Shown here piece by piece: positions 1-6,171 of a stretch of 7,825 bases of DNA. Origin of the DNA: Flavobacteriales bacterium (lineage in GTDB: Bacteria > Bacteroidota > Bacteroidia > Flavobacteriales_D > Sanyastnellaceae); contig JAPKBK010000081.1 of assembly GCA_028823435.1 (NCBI GenBank), forward strand, positions 1-7,825, read 5' to 3'. Every line of letters begins with the position of its first letter. The stretch's first letter is position 1. The position numbers and the translations under genes were made by a program. The notes beneath the pieces are model-generated. The model saw only the letters and a program-made list of their open reading frames with translations. It had not been told where the DNA came from and did not search any database.

Positions 1-17
1 CCTGGATTTCTCCAAGG
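1..17 (-). terminator. Possible hairpin 3' of tRNA-Asp, cut by window edge
   Basis: On the minus strand, eight bases past the discriminator base of the tRNA, a CCTTGGA arm and a TCCAGG arm enclose a GAAA loop; one T is bulged. Its place just after the tRNA suggests a processing or termination hairpin. The bases that would show a T-tract lie outside the window, so a terminator cannot be confirmed. Confidence 0.25.
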
Positions 18-24
18 CTCTTTG

Positions 25-98
25 CGGTCTGGACGAGACTCGAACTCGCGACCCCATGCGTGACAGGCATGTATTCTAACCAACTGAACTACCAGACC
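25..98 (-). tRNA. tRNA-Asp (anticodon GUC)
   Basis: This 74-nt tRNA brings aspartate to GAC and GAU codons. Read on the minus strand the cloverleaf is complete. The acceptor stem is GGTCTGG paired with CCAGACC, and the D-stem is GTTC with GAAT, including one G-U pair. The anticodon stem is CATGC with GCATG and its loop is CTGTCAC, which puts GTC at positions 34-36. A 5-nt variable loop follows, then T-stem GCGAG with CTCGT (one G-U pair) around loop TTCGAGT. The discriminator is G73, the expected identity base for tRNA-Asp. The next genomic bases are CAA, so the 3' CCA is not encoded and must be added by the CCA-adding enzyme. G34 is the usual site of queuosine modification; that is family knowledge. 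The gene follows DUF58 on the same strand but has its own promoter, so it need not be in that transcript. Confidence 0.96.
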
Positions 99-129
99 AG
101 TTTTGGGTTGGGTTCCCTTTCGGGAGGCG

Positions 130-160
130 CAAAGATAAGATATCCTTTCCCTCTCTGCAA
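130..160 (-). promoter_or_regulatory. Bacteroidetes-type promoter of tRNA-Asp
   Basis: On the minus strand a TTG (160-158) is followed after 20 bp by TATCTTTG (137-130), a perfect match to the Bacteroidetes -7 consensus TAnnTTTG. Transcription would start near 124-126, leaving a leader of about 26-28 nt before the mature tRNA. That leader opens with a small hairpin, TCCC-GAAA-GGGA (125-114). The promoter lies downstream of the DUF58 stop codon and points at the tRNA. Confidence 0.7.
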
Positions 161-171
161 CGTTCTTATCT
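133..171. repeat. 8-bp inverted repeat between DUF58 and tRNA-Asp
   Basis: AGATAAGA (133-140) and TCTTATCT (164-171) are perfect inverted copies 23 bp apart. One arm overlaps most of the -7 box of the tRNA promoter; the other starts seven bases after the DUF58 stop codon. It could be a weak end-of-transcript hairpin for DUF58 or a protein-binding site at the promoter. No long T-tract follows, so an intrinsic terminator is not well supported. Confidence 0.4.
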
Positions 172-177
172 GAAAAG

Positions 178-1104
178 TTAAAAAAGTTTCTTCCGCTTTA
201 TGAGGTACCGCGCAAGAACAGGGACAGGACCCTCGGCAATATCAACATCTACCCAATCGATCCCATGAGCCCCACATCTAGTGGACAGTTCTTTACGTAA
301 TTCTCCCATGCGAGAAATATAGTGGTCGCGAACTTCGGAAGGGTGAAGTTTAAGCTCTGCGCCGGTCTCGAGATCTACGAATCTGGTAGGTCGTTCTGGG
401 AAATCAAAGGCAACTTCGGTTGATTTATCTAAAACGTGAAAGACGACAACCTCGTGCTTGTTGTGGCGAAGATGGTTGAGCGCGTCGATTGTGGCGTCGA
501 GATCTTCGGACTTGTCGAGCATGTCGCTGAACAGGATAATCAGGGAGCGACGCGGGGTCGCCTCCGCGATTTGATGAATGGCAGAGATCGCAGAGGTCCC
601 CTGTTGAACATTCGTTTCCAGGACCTCCTCGAGCTTGTGATAGAGAAGTCTGTGGTGGGACATACTCGATCTTGCGCGCGTTTGTAAATCCAGCGAATCG
701 GAAAACAAACTGAGGCCTACCGCATCGCGTTGACGGCGAAACAGTTCGATGAGGGCAGCCGCAGATTCAATAGAATACTTGAGCTTATTCATTTTGGGGC
801 CGTCGAGCGTAACCTCAGAGGGGTAGCGCATCGAGGAAGAGCAATCGATGACGATTTGGCATCTCAAATTTGTTTCCTCCTCGTACCGTTTGACGAACAT
901 CCTGTCGCTTCGCGCATATAGCTTCCAATCGATGTGGCGCGTAGACTCTCCAGGATTGTATATCCTGTGCTCTGCAAACTCCACACTAAACCCATGAAAC
1001 GGGCTTTTGTGGAGCCCCGTAATAAACCCCTCGACGGCTTGTTTGGCGAGAAACTCTAAGCGACCTAATCGCTGCTGCATTTCGGGGTTGGGACGGAGTG
1101 CCAT
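178..1104 (-). CDS. DUF58 domain protein with vWA-like MIDAS site
   Basis: A 308-residue protein of the DUF58 family. The family's biochemical role is not firmly known; members usually sit beside MoxR-type AAA+ ATPases and Bat/vWA proteins and are thought to act in protein assembly or envelope stress. The DUF58 hallmark is clear at residues 34-79: an SPFHGFSVEF stretch, then YNPGE, then DWKLYARSDRMFVKRYEEE with its conserved Asp-Trp. A vWA-like fold follows with all three parts of a metal-binding MIDAS: D87-C-S89-S-S91, T170 and D194 in an LFSD strand end. There is no signal peptide and no membrane segment, so the protein is probably cytoplasmic. The length is normal for the short DUF58 form, which lacks the N-terminal membrane helices of longer members. 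The ATG at 1104 has no Shine-Dalgarno sequence, as is normal in Bacteroidetes. It lies 155 bp after trxA on the same strand, with a terminator-like hairpin between them. No moxR or bat gene is present in the window. Confidence 0.9.
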   Translation of the reverse strand: MALRPNPEMQQRLGRLEFLAKQAVEGFITGLHKSPFHGFSVEFAEHRIYNPGESTRHIDWKLYARSDRMFVKRYEEETNLRCQIVIDCSSSMRYPSEVTLDGPKMNKLKYSIESAAALIELFRRQRDAVGLSLFSDSLDLQTRARSSMSHHRLLYHKLEEVLETNVQQGTSAISAIHQIAEATPRRSLIILFSDMLDKSEDLDATIDALNHLRHNKHEVVVFHVLDKSTEVAFDFPERPTRFVDLETGAELKLHPSEVRDHYISRMGELRKELSTRCGAHGIDWVDVDIAEGPVPVLARYLIKRKKLF

Positions 1105-1130
1105 GATTGGATTAATGAGTTACAAAGTAG

Positions 1131-1161
1131 ATATAAAAATCCCCACCTAAGATAGGCAGGG
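1131..1161 (-). terminator. Rho-independent terminator after trxA
   Basis: Read on the minus strand, CCCTGCCTA and TAGGTGGGG form a 9-bp stem with two adjacent G-U pairs around a TCT loop (1161-1141). ATTTTTATAT follows at once (1140-1131). A stem with a T-run on this strand fits an intrinsic terminator ending the trxA transcript. It ends only about 30 bp before the DUF58 start codon, so it may also let some transcription through to that gene. Confidence 0.65.
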
Positions 1162-1199
1162 ATGATTTATTTTCTAATTAAATTCGGAACAAATGCGAA

Positions 1200-1249
1200 G
1201 CAGACTCGGAGCAGACTCGGAGCAGACTCGGAGCAGACTCGGAGCAGAC
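1200..1249. repeat. Tandem repeat, 11-bp unit, about 4.5 copies
   Basis: Four perfect head-to-tail copies of GCAGACTCGGA (1200-1210, 1211-1221, 1222-1232, 1233-1243) are followed by a partial copy GCAGAC (1244-1249). The array lies wholly between trxA and DUF58, starting 11 bp beyond the trxA stop codon in trxA's direction. The copies are identical, which suggests recent expansion by slippage. The period is close to one helical turn. Each copy on the minus strand contains GTCTGCT, the complement of a heptamer at the end of trxA. Confidence 0.95.
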
Positions 1250-1261
1250 AACGCGTCTGCT
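1243..1261 (-). other. Hairpin overlapping the trxA stop codon
   Basis: On the minus strand AGCAGAC (1261-1255) and GTCTGCT (1249-1243) form a perfect 7-bp stem with a GCGTT loop. The 5' arm includes the last two bases of the TAG stop codon of trxA. The 3' arm is the first of five GTCTGCT copies in the tandem repeat, so the 5' arm could pair with any of them. There is no T-tract, so it is more likely an mRNA 3'-end stabiliser or a by-product of the repeat than a terminator in itself. Confidence 0.5.
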
Positions 1262-1577
1262 ACAACATCGCCTCAATCTTCTCCTCTAAAACATTCTTCG
1301 GAGAAGCGCCCACAGACTTATCTACCACCTCACCATCTTTAATGAAAAGGATGGTCGGGATATTTCGGATGCCGTATTTGGCACTTAATTCAGTGTTGTT
1401 GTCTACGTTGACTTTGCCGATGACAACCTTGCCTTCGTAATCATTCGCTAGCTCTTCCACTACAGGACCGACTACTCTACATGGTCCACACCATTCTGCC
1501 CAAAAGTCAACCATTACAGGCTTGCCACTGTTTATAGCAACTTCCTCGAAATTGCTGTCTGTAAATTCTACTGCCAT
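1260..1577 (-). CDS. trxA: Thioredoxin
   Basis: A 105-residue cytoplasmic thioredoxin, full length for the family. It reduces disulfides in target proteins such as ribonucleotide reductase and peroxiredoxins, and is itself reduced by thioredoxin reductase. The active site is the classic W29-C30-G-P-C33. The buried Asp24 that supports catalysis is present (VDFWAEWC), as is the cis-proline P74 in RNIPT next to the active site. There is no signal peptide, which separates it from the periplasmic TlpA/ResA relatives. The ATG at 1577 gives the normal N-terminus (MAVEFTDSNF) and is preceded by an AT-rich leader with no Shine-Dalgarno sequence. It follows dnaE by 142 bp on the same strand, but a strong promoter in that gap suggests independent transcription. 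Its TAG stop lies in a hairpin next to the tandem repeat. The gene order dnaE-trxA-DUF58 is one I recall from other flavobacteria; this needs a synteny check. Confidence 0.97.
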   Translation of the reverse strand: MAVEFTDSNFEEVAINSGKPVMVDFWAEWCGPCRVVGPVVEELANDYEGKVVIGKVNVDNNTELSAKYGIRNIPTILFIKDGEVVDKSVGASPKNVLEEKIEAML

Positions 1578-1614
1578 GATATAAATATTAAATTATATAG
1601 TCTTGTTATAACAT

Positions 1615-1645
1615 CAAAGATATTCGCATTAAACGAACCGACAAA
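1615..1645 (-). promoter_or_regulatory. Bacteroidetes-type promoter of trxA
   Basis: On the minus strand a TTTG (1645-1642) is followed after 19 bp by TATCTTTG (1622-1615), a perfect TAnnTTTG -7 box. The expected start near 1609-1611 gives an AT-rich leader of about 32-34 nt before the trxA ATG at 1577. The -7 octamer is identical to the one before tRNA-Asp. The position implies that trxA does not depend on read-through from dnaE. Confidence 0.72.
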
Positions 1646-1706
1646 GCCAAAAAGTCAAAATACATTGTCAGTTTTTCACTATTGAAGCGCACATTTAGTG
1701 AACAAG

Positions 1707-1718
1707 TTCTGCGCAGAA
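1707..1718 (-). other. 12-bp perfect palindrome after dnaE
   Basis: TTCTGCGCAGAA reads the same on both strands and begins one base after the dnaE stop codon. Two A-T pairs beyond an A-C mismatch would extend the stem on the minus strand. No T-run follows, and as an RNA hairpin it would have to open its centre to make a loop. It may mark the 3' end of the dnaE mRNA or be a dimer-protein site; neither is shown. Confidence 0.35.
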
Positions 1719-1719
1719 T

Positions 1720-4700
1720 TTAATATGACTTCCTTAGGTCAAACTTGTATTTTGCAACGCCTGGTACACAAAGATCATCGAGTTCACTTAGAAATGAACT
1801 GGTGACATCAATCTTTGCTGCGCGACTGGGCATTTCAACTTTTGATTCTCCATCAAAAATATCCAAGGTCAAACCCACCGTTCCAGGTGAGCCTTTAATG
1901 GCAAGTTCCAGTCGATCAATCCAAGCGGCATCTAGCGTCTCCAGATTTAAACTTATGCGAACTCTTTCCAGACGTTTTTTCCGCGTGTCCGCAAGCATCG
2001 ATATGCCTGAAAGCCTGAATTCTGATCCTGGGTCTCCTACTGTTTCCTTCCAAACCCTTCTGCGCTGAACACTTCCAGCAACCATGACCATCCACTCTTC
2101 GACCATGTAGTCCTTCAGGTTGATGTAATCCTCCCCGAACAGCGTAAACGCCTGTGAACCGTGATAATCTTCCAGCGTAAACTTCCCCCACGGCTTGCCA
2201 GCCTTGCTTATCCGATGCTCCACTTTGGAAACCAAACCACCAAAGTTCATCTTCCTCCCCCTGTGGGGATCCATTTCCTCTAGAATCTGCAATCCACCCT
2301 TTGTCGTCAGGTAGTTCATTTCAAACCTGAATAAATCTAAGGGGTGGCCACTGATGTAAATCCCCACAACATCCCTTTCTCTATTTAATTGATCCATATC
2401 CGCCCACGGCTCTGCATCCGGAATCACTGGTTCTGGAATTTCAGCTTCATCTCCCCCTCCGAACAGACTTACCTGAGCCGAGTCTTCACTTGCTTGTAAC
2501 GCTTGCCCGTACTTAATCGCAATCTCAATAAGCGACCGATCCTTCTCGTCTCTGGCAAAGTATTGCGATCTGTAAATGTCATCTCCACCCACTTTCTTAA
2601 AGGCGTCAAACCCTCCCCCGACTGCGAGCGCTTCGAATACCCGCTTGTTGCAATCCTTGAGACTTACGCGCTTAGAAAAATCGAAAATCGACGTGTACCG
2701 ATTCAGCTTCGGCGCTTTTGACGTCGCTTCACCTTCTTCTTGTCTGTTTTCAATAATTGACAATACTGCGCCCTCTCCTACTCCGCGTATCGCTCCCAGC
2801 CCAAACCGTATCGCTCCAGCTTCGTTTACCGCGAACTTAAAGCGCGACTCATTCACATCCGGACCGAGCACATCGATTCCCATTCTACGTGCCTCATCCA
2901 TAAACGCTGTCGTTTTCTTGATGTCGTTCATGTTGTTCGACAGCACGGCAGCCATAAACTCGGCGGGGTAATTTGATTTCAGATATGCGGTTTGGTATGC
3001 AATCCAGGCGTAGCAAGTAGAGTGAGATTTGTTAAACGCGTAGGAAGCGAATGCCTCCCAGTCCGTCCAAATCTTTTCCAATTTCACCTGGTCATGACCT
3101 TTTGCCATCCCCTGTTCAAGAAACTTCGGCTTCATCTGTGCGATCAAAGCTTTCTTTTTCTTTCCCATCGCCTTCCTCAACGTATCGGCCTCACCTTTTG
3201 TGAAGTCTGCGAGTTTTTGGGAAAGCAACATCACTTGCTCTTGATACACGGTAATCCCGTATGTCTCCTTCAGGTATCCCTCACATGCATCGAGGTCATA
3301 TTCTATTTTTTCTGTGCCGTGCTTTCTTCTGATAAAAGATGGGATATACTCCATAGGTCCAGGCCTATACAGCGCGTTCATCGCAATCAAATCACCAAAT
3401 TCAGTAGGCTTTAACTCTTTCAGGTTCTTCGCCATCCCTTGGGACTCATACTGGAAAATAGCCACTGTATGGCCTCTTTGGAAGAGCTCATAGGTTTTTG
3501 CATCATCCAACGGGAAGGCTTCGGGATCTAGCGTTACGCCGCTTCTTTCCCTCACATTTGTCACCGCATCCTTAATGATGGTCAACGTTCTCAGACCGAG
3601 GAAATCCATTTTCAACAGACCGGCATCCTCCGCGACATGGTTGTCAAACTGGGTACATACCATCGCACTGTCCTTTGCAACAGAAACCGGAACGTAGTCT
3701 GTGATGTTACTCGGTGTAATAATCACCCCACAGGCGTGAATCCCCGTGTTTCGCAACGACCCTTCAACCACACGGGCTGTATTTACCGTCTGCCCTTCTA
3801 AGCCAGGTTTGGCAGCAATTTTCTTTAATTGATTAATCAAGTCCAAACCCTCCGATCCGTTCGCCAATTCTTTGAGCGGTTTGTCTCCCAAAGAGAAGAT
3901 CTTTTTAAGCGAAATATCTGGAACAACTGGAATCAATTTTGCAATACGATCAGCATCCTGAAGGGGCAACTCTAAGACACGTGCCGTATCTCGAATGGCG
4001 GACTTCGCAGCCATTTTACCGTATGTGATAATTTGAGCCACTTGGTCAGACCCGTATTTGTCAATGACATAATCGATCACCTTCCCGCGACCTTCATCGT
4101 CAAAGTCGATATCGATATCGGGCATACTTACACGGTCCGGATTGAGGAATCTCTCGAACAGCAAATCGTATTTAATCGGGTCGATATTCGTAATCCCTGT
4201 ACAGTATGAGACTGCCGAACCTGCTGCCGAACCTCTGCCAGGGCCTACACTGACGCCCATCTCTCTTGCAGCCGCAATAAAGTCCGCACATATCAAAAAG
4301 TAACCTGGATATCCTGTCTTTTCTATAATGGACAGTTCAAAATCCAATCTCTCAACATATTTCCCGTCCAACGCTTCACCCCAATGCTTCTTCGCCCCGA
4401 TATATGACAGATGTCTCAAGTACGCATTCTCTCCCCTCTTGCCTCCATCCTTCTCATCTTCTGGGGACTTGAACTCCTCTGGGATATCAAATACTGGCAG
4501 GAGAATCTCGCGCGCCAATTTATATCCCTCAAACTGGTCGACCAATGTCTCGACATTTTTAATCGCATCAGGCAAATCCGCAAACAATTGCTTCATTGCA
4601 TCTTGTGGCTTGTAGTAGAATTCATTGTTTGGAAAACCAAACCGATATTCTCTCCCTCTCTTTCCGATGTACTTCTTAGGCTTGCTTACATTTTGAGCAT

Positions 4701-6090
4701 CCCGCACACAAAGTAAAATGTCTTGCGCCTCATTCTGTTTGGCATCTACATAATACGTGTTGTTTGCAGCCAAATACTTGACATCGTGCTTCGCGCACAT
4801 CCGCAATAAAAATTCGTTGACGACCGCCTCCTCTTCCAATCCATGTCGGTTAAGCTCCGCGTAGAAATCCTCCCCCATTAAGTTCTTCCAGTAAACAAAA
4901 GCTTCTTCAGCTTGACTCTCGCCTACATTCAACACCTTCGACGCAATCTCTCCAAACAATCCGCCACTCAGCACGACGAGGTTTTCCTTGTATTGCTCAA
5001 CAAGCTTGCGATCTATTCTCGGCACGTAATAAAACCCATCTGTATATGCTTGAGATGAGAGTTTGATCAAATTGTGATACCCTTTTTTGTTTTTTGCCAA
5101 AAAGACCGAGGAGTGCCCGTCATCTTTGTGGCTCCTGTCATGCATGTCGTCACACACATTTAACTCGATCCCTACGATGGGTTTAATCTTGGCTTTGTTT
5201 GCTGCTTTTACGAGCAAAAAAGCGGACATCATATTGCCCGTATCCGTAATTGCACAAGCTGGCATCCCGAGATCGACAGCTGCTTGAACGATTTCCTCCA
5301 CCTGCCCCACGCCCTGAAGGATACTGAACTGGGAATGGGTGTGCAGATGGCTGAACTTAACTTCATCCAGGTCTGTAGAAACTTTCGCGCTTTGCGCAGG
5401 TGGGATGTCCGAATCGGGCGCTGCGTCCACATCTCCTTCCACATTGAAATTCGCATCTTCAAGTTTCGGTGCTTGGTATTTTATTTTCGAAATGTCCACG
5501 ATCTCGGGACGTTGAATCACGCCGAGTTTACAGAGCTCGAAAAAACAGCGTGCCGTCGCGTCCACATCATATGCCGCATCATGGGCATCGCCAAATCCTT
5601 TCTTAAATAGCTTCGTATACAGCTCTGTTAACGTCGGCCATTTAAATTTACCTCCCCGACCTCCGGGTATCGCACAAAACGCCGTTGCCTCTTCTTTCGA
5701 GTCTATCGACGCCATGCCTGTCAGTCCTTCAAAAGACTGCCCCAATCTATGCAGCTCTGCACCCACGATATTCACATCGAATTCGATGTTGTGCCCCATG
5801 ATATACGTTGCACTTCCGAGATCCTTGTGAAACGCCGCCATCACCTCTGTCAGAGGCACCCCTTCTTTATCTGCCCTTTCAGTCGTAATCCCATGAATTT
5901 TTGCACTTTGAAACGGAATCGTAAATCCATCAGGACGTACAATGCTGTTCCCCCGAGAAAGCAGCTTCCCCTTCGCATCGTGCAGCTGCCAAGCAAGTTG
6001 AACGAGCCTGGGCCAATTGTCGGAATCGGTCAGCGGAGCATTGTAATTCTTGGGCAGACCTGTGGTCTCTGTATCGTAGATTAAAAACAT
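1720..6090 (-). CDS. dnaE: DNA polymerase III alpha subunit with fused N-terminal 3'-5' exonuclease
   Basis: The 1456-residue catalytic subunit of the replicative polymerase, about 300 residues longer than E. coli DnaE because of an N-terminal proofreading domain. Residues 1-190 are a DEDDh exonuclease of the DnaQ family: D6 and E8 in DTETTG, D105 in HNIEFD, and H170 with D175 in HDAAYD. A Pro/Ala/Asp-rich linker (about 205-243) leads to the PHP domain (246-460). PHP keeps H250, H252, E309 and H326 but has lost other usual metal ligands (Q259, T284, G377, N444 and Y446 stand in their places), so it is probably not an active nuclease. The polymerase core has GPGRGSAAGS (616-625) and the catalytic aspartates D660 and D662 (PDIDIDF) and D829 (KMDFLGLRT). 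A clamp-binding motif QVSLF lies at 1206-1210, YISGHPLD at 1245-1252 and an OB-fold at about 1280-1365. The ATG at 6090 begins directly with the exonuclease strand, so the start is secure. No convincing consensus promoter was found in the 81-bp gap upstream. The exonuclease fusion is typical of Bacteroidetes; the replaced PHP ligands are what I see here. Confidence 0.97.
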   Translation of the reverse strand: MFLIYDTETTGLPKNYNAPLTDSDNWPRLVQLAWQLHDAKGKLLSRGNSIVRPDGFTIPFQSAKIHGITTERADKEGVPLTEVMAAFHKDLGSATYIMGHNIEFDVNIVGAELHRLGQSFEGLTGMASIDSKEEATAFCAIPGGRGGKFKWPTLTELYTKLFKKGFGDAHDAAYDVDATARCFFELCKLGVIQRPEIVDISKIKYQAPKLEDANFNVEGDVDAAPDSDIPPAQSAKVSTDLDEVKFSHLHTHSQFSILQGVGQVEEIVQAAVDLGMPACAITDTGNMMSAFLLVKAANKAKIKPIVGIELNVCDDMHDRSHKDDGHSSVFLAKNKKGYHNLIKLSSQAYTDGFYYVPRIDRKLVEQYKENLVVLSGGLFGEIASKVLNVGESQAEEAFVYWKNLMGEDFYAELNRHGLEEEAVVNEFLLRMCAKHDVKYLAANNTYYVDAKQNEAQDILLCVRDAQNVSKPKKYIGKRGREYRFGFPNNEFYYKPQDAMKQLFADLPDAIKNVETLVDQFEGYKLAREILLPVFDIPEEFKSPEDEKDGGKRGENAYLRHLSYIGAKKHWGEALDGKYVERLDFELSIIEKTGYPGYFLICADFIAAAREMGVSVGPGRGSAAGSAVSYCTGITNIDPIKYDLLFERFLNPDRVSMPDIDIDFDDEGRGKVIDYVIDKYGSDQVAQIITYGKMAAKSAIRDTARVLELPLQDADRIAKLIPVVPDISLKKIFSLGDKPLKELANGSEGLDLINQLKKIAAKPGLEGQTVNTARVVEGSLRNTGIHACGVIITPSNITDYVPVSVAKDSAMVCTQFDNHVAEDAGLLKMDFLGLRTLTIIKDAVTNVRERSGVTLDPEAFPLDDAKTYELFQRGHTVAIFQYESQGMAKNLKELKPTEFGDLIAMNALYRPGPMEYIPSFIRRKHGTEKIEYDLDACEGYLKETYGITVYQEQVMLLSQKLADFTKGEADTLRKAMGKKKKALIAQMKPKFLEQGMAKGHDQVKLEKIWTDWEAFASYAFNKSHSTCYAWIAYQTAYLKSNYPAEFMAAVLSNNMNDIKKTTAFMDEARRMGIDVLGPDVNESRFKFAVNEAGAIRFGLGAIRGVGEGAVLSIIENRQEEGEATSKAPKLNRYTSIFDFSKRVSLKDCNKRVFEALAVGGGFDAFKKVGGDDIYRSQYFARDEKDRSLIEIAIKYGQALQASEDSAQVSLFGGGDEAEIPEPVIPDAEPWADMDQLNRERDVVGIYISGHPLDLFRFEMNYLTTKGGLQILEEMDPHRGRKMNFGGLVSKVEHRISKAGKPWGKFTLEDYHGSQAFTLFGEDYINLKDYMVEEWMVMVAGSVQRRRVWKETVGDPGSEFRLSGISMLADTRKKRLERVRISLNLETLDAAWIDRLELAIKGSPGTVGLTLDIFDGESKVEMPSRAAKIDVTSSFLSELDDLCVPGVAKYKFDLRKSY

Positions 6091-6135
6091 CGCTCTAACC
6101 TACTTATAATCTAGCAAAATGCCCCAAAAAACCTG

Positions 6136-6167
6136 TTGATGTTTTAAACATATTATCCCTATCTTTA
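6136..6167 (+). promoter_or_regulatory. Candidate promoter of the secreted modular protein
   Basis: A TTG (6136-6138) is followed after 21 bp by TATCTTTA (6160-6167), which matches TAnnTTTG except for the last base. The spacing is within the Bacteroidetes range. The -7 box ends only four bases before the ATG at 6172, so transcription would begin at or within a base or two of the start codon and give a leaderless mRNA. The close match and the lack of other candidates in the short spacer support it, but the geometry is unusual. Confidence 0.4.
6139..6151. repeat. Short palindrome in the divergent spacer
   Basis: ATGTTT (6139-6144) and AAACAT (6146-6151) are perfect inverted arms around a single T. 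The site lies between dnaE and the plus-strand gene, inside the spacer of the candidate plus-strand promoter. On the minus strand it includes most of a TATGTTTA box (6152-6145) that resembles a -7 element for dnaE but has no TTG at the right distance. It could be an operator, but AT-rich palindromes of this length also arise by chance. Confidence 0.35.
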
Positions 6168-6171
6168 AGAG

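Noticed and set aside
436..921. Plus-strand open frames at 436-687 and 730-921
   Set aside because: They are antisense to the DUF58 gene, which has clear family motifs; neither shows any feature of its own.
1200..1249. CRISPR array
   Set aside because: The 11-bp units are directly adjacent with no spacers; it is a simple tandem repeat and no cas gene is present.
1162..1440. Plus-strand open frame of 92 codons across the tandem repeat and the end of trxA
   Set aside because: It runs antisense through trxA and its N-terminal part is only the translated 11-bp repeat; there is no recognisable domain.
1745..6084. Many plus-strand open frames of 66-140 codons (for example 2576-2971, 2992-3414, 4411-4716, 5284-5610, 5749-6084) and two minus-strand ones in other frames (1916-2191, 5229-5462)
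   Set aside because: All lie inside dnaE, whose full frame is unmistakable; their translations show no domain and look like out-of-frame shadows.
1720..6090. A mobile element, defence system or other undescribed system in the window
   Set aside because: The genes are a replication polymerase, thioredoxin, a DUF58 protein, a tRNA and a secreted modular protein; there is no transposase, integrase, terminal inverted repeat or attachment site.
6091..6171. Consensus promoter for dnaE on the minus strand
   Set aside because: TATGTTTA, TAGGTTAG and TAGATTAT resemble -7 boxes but none has a TTG 17-23 bp upstream, so none was annotated.
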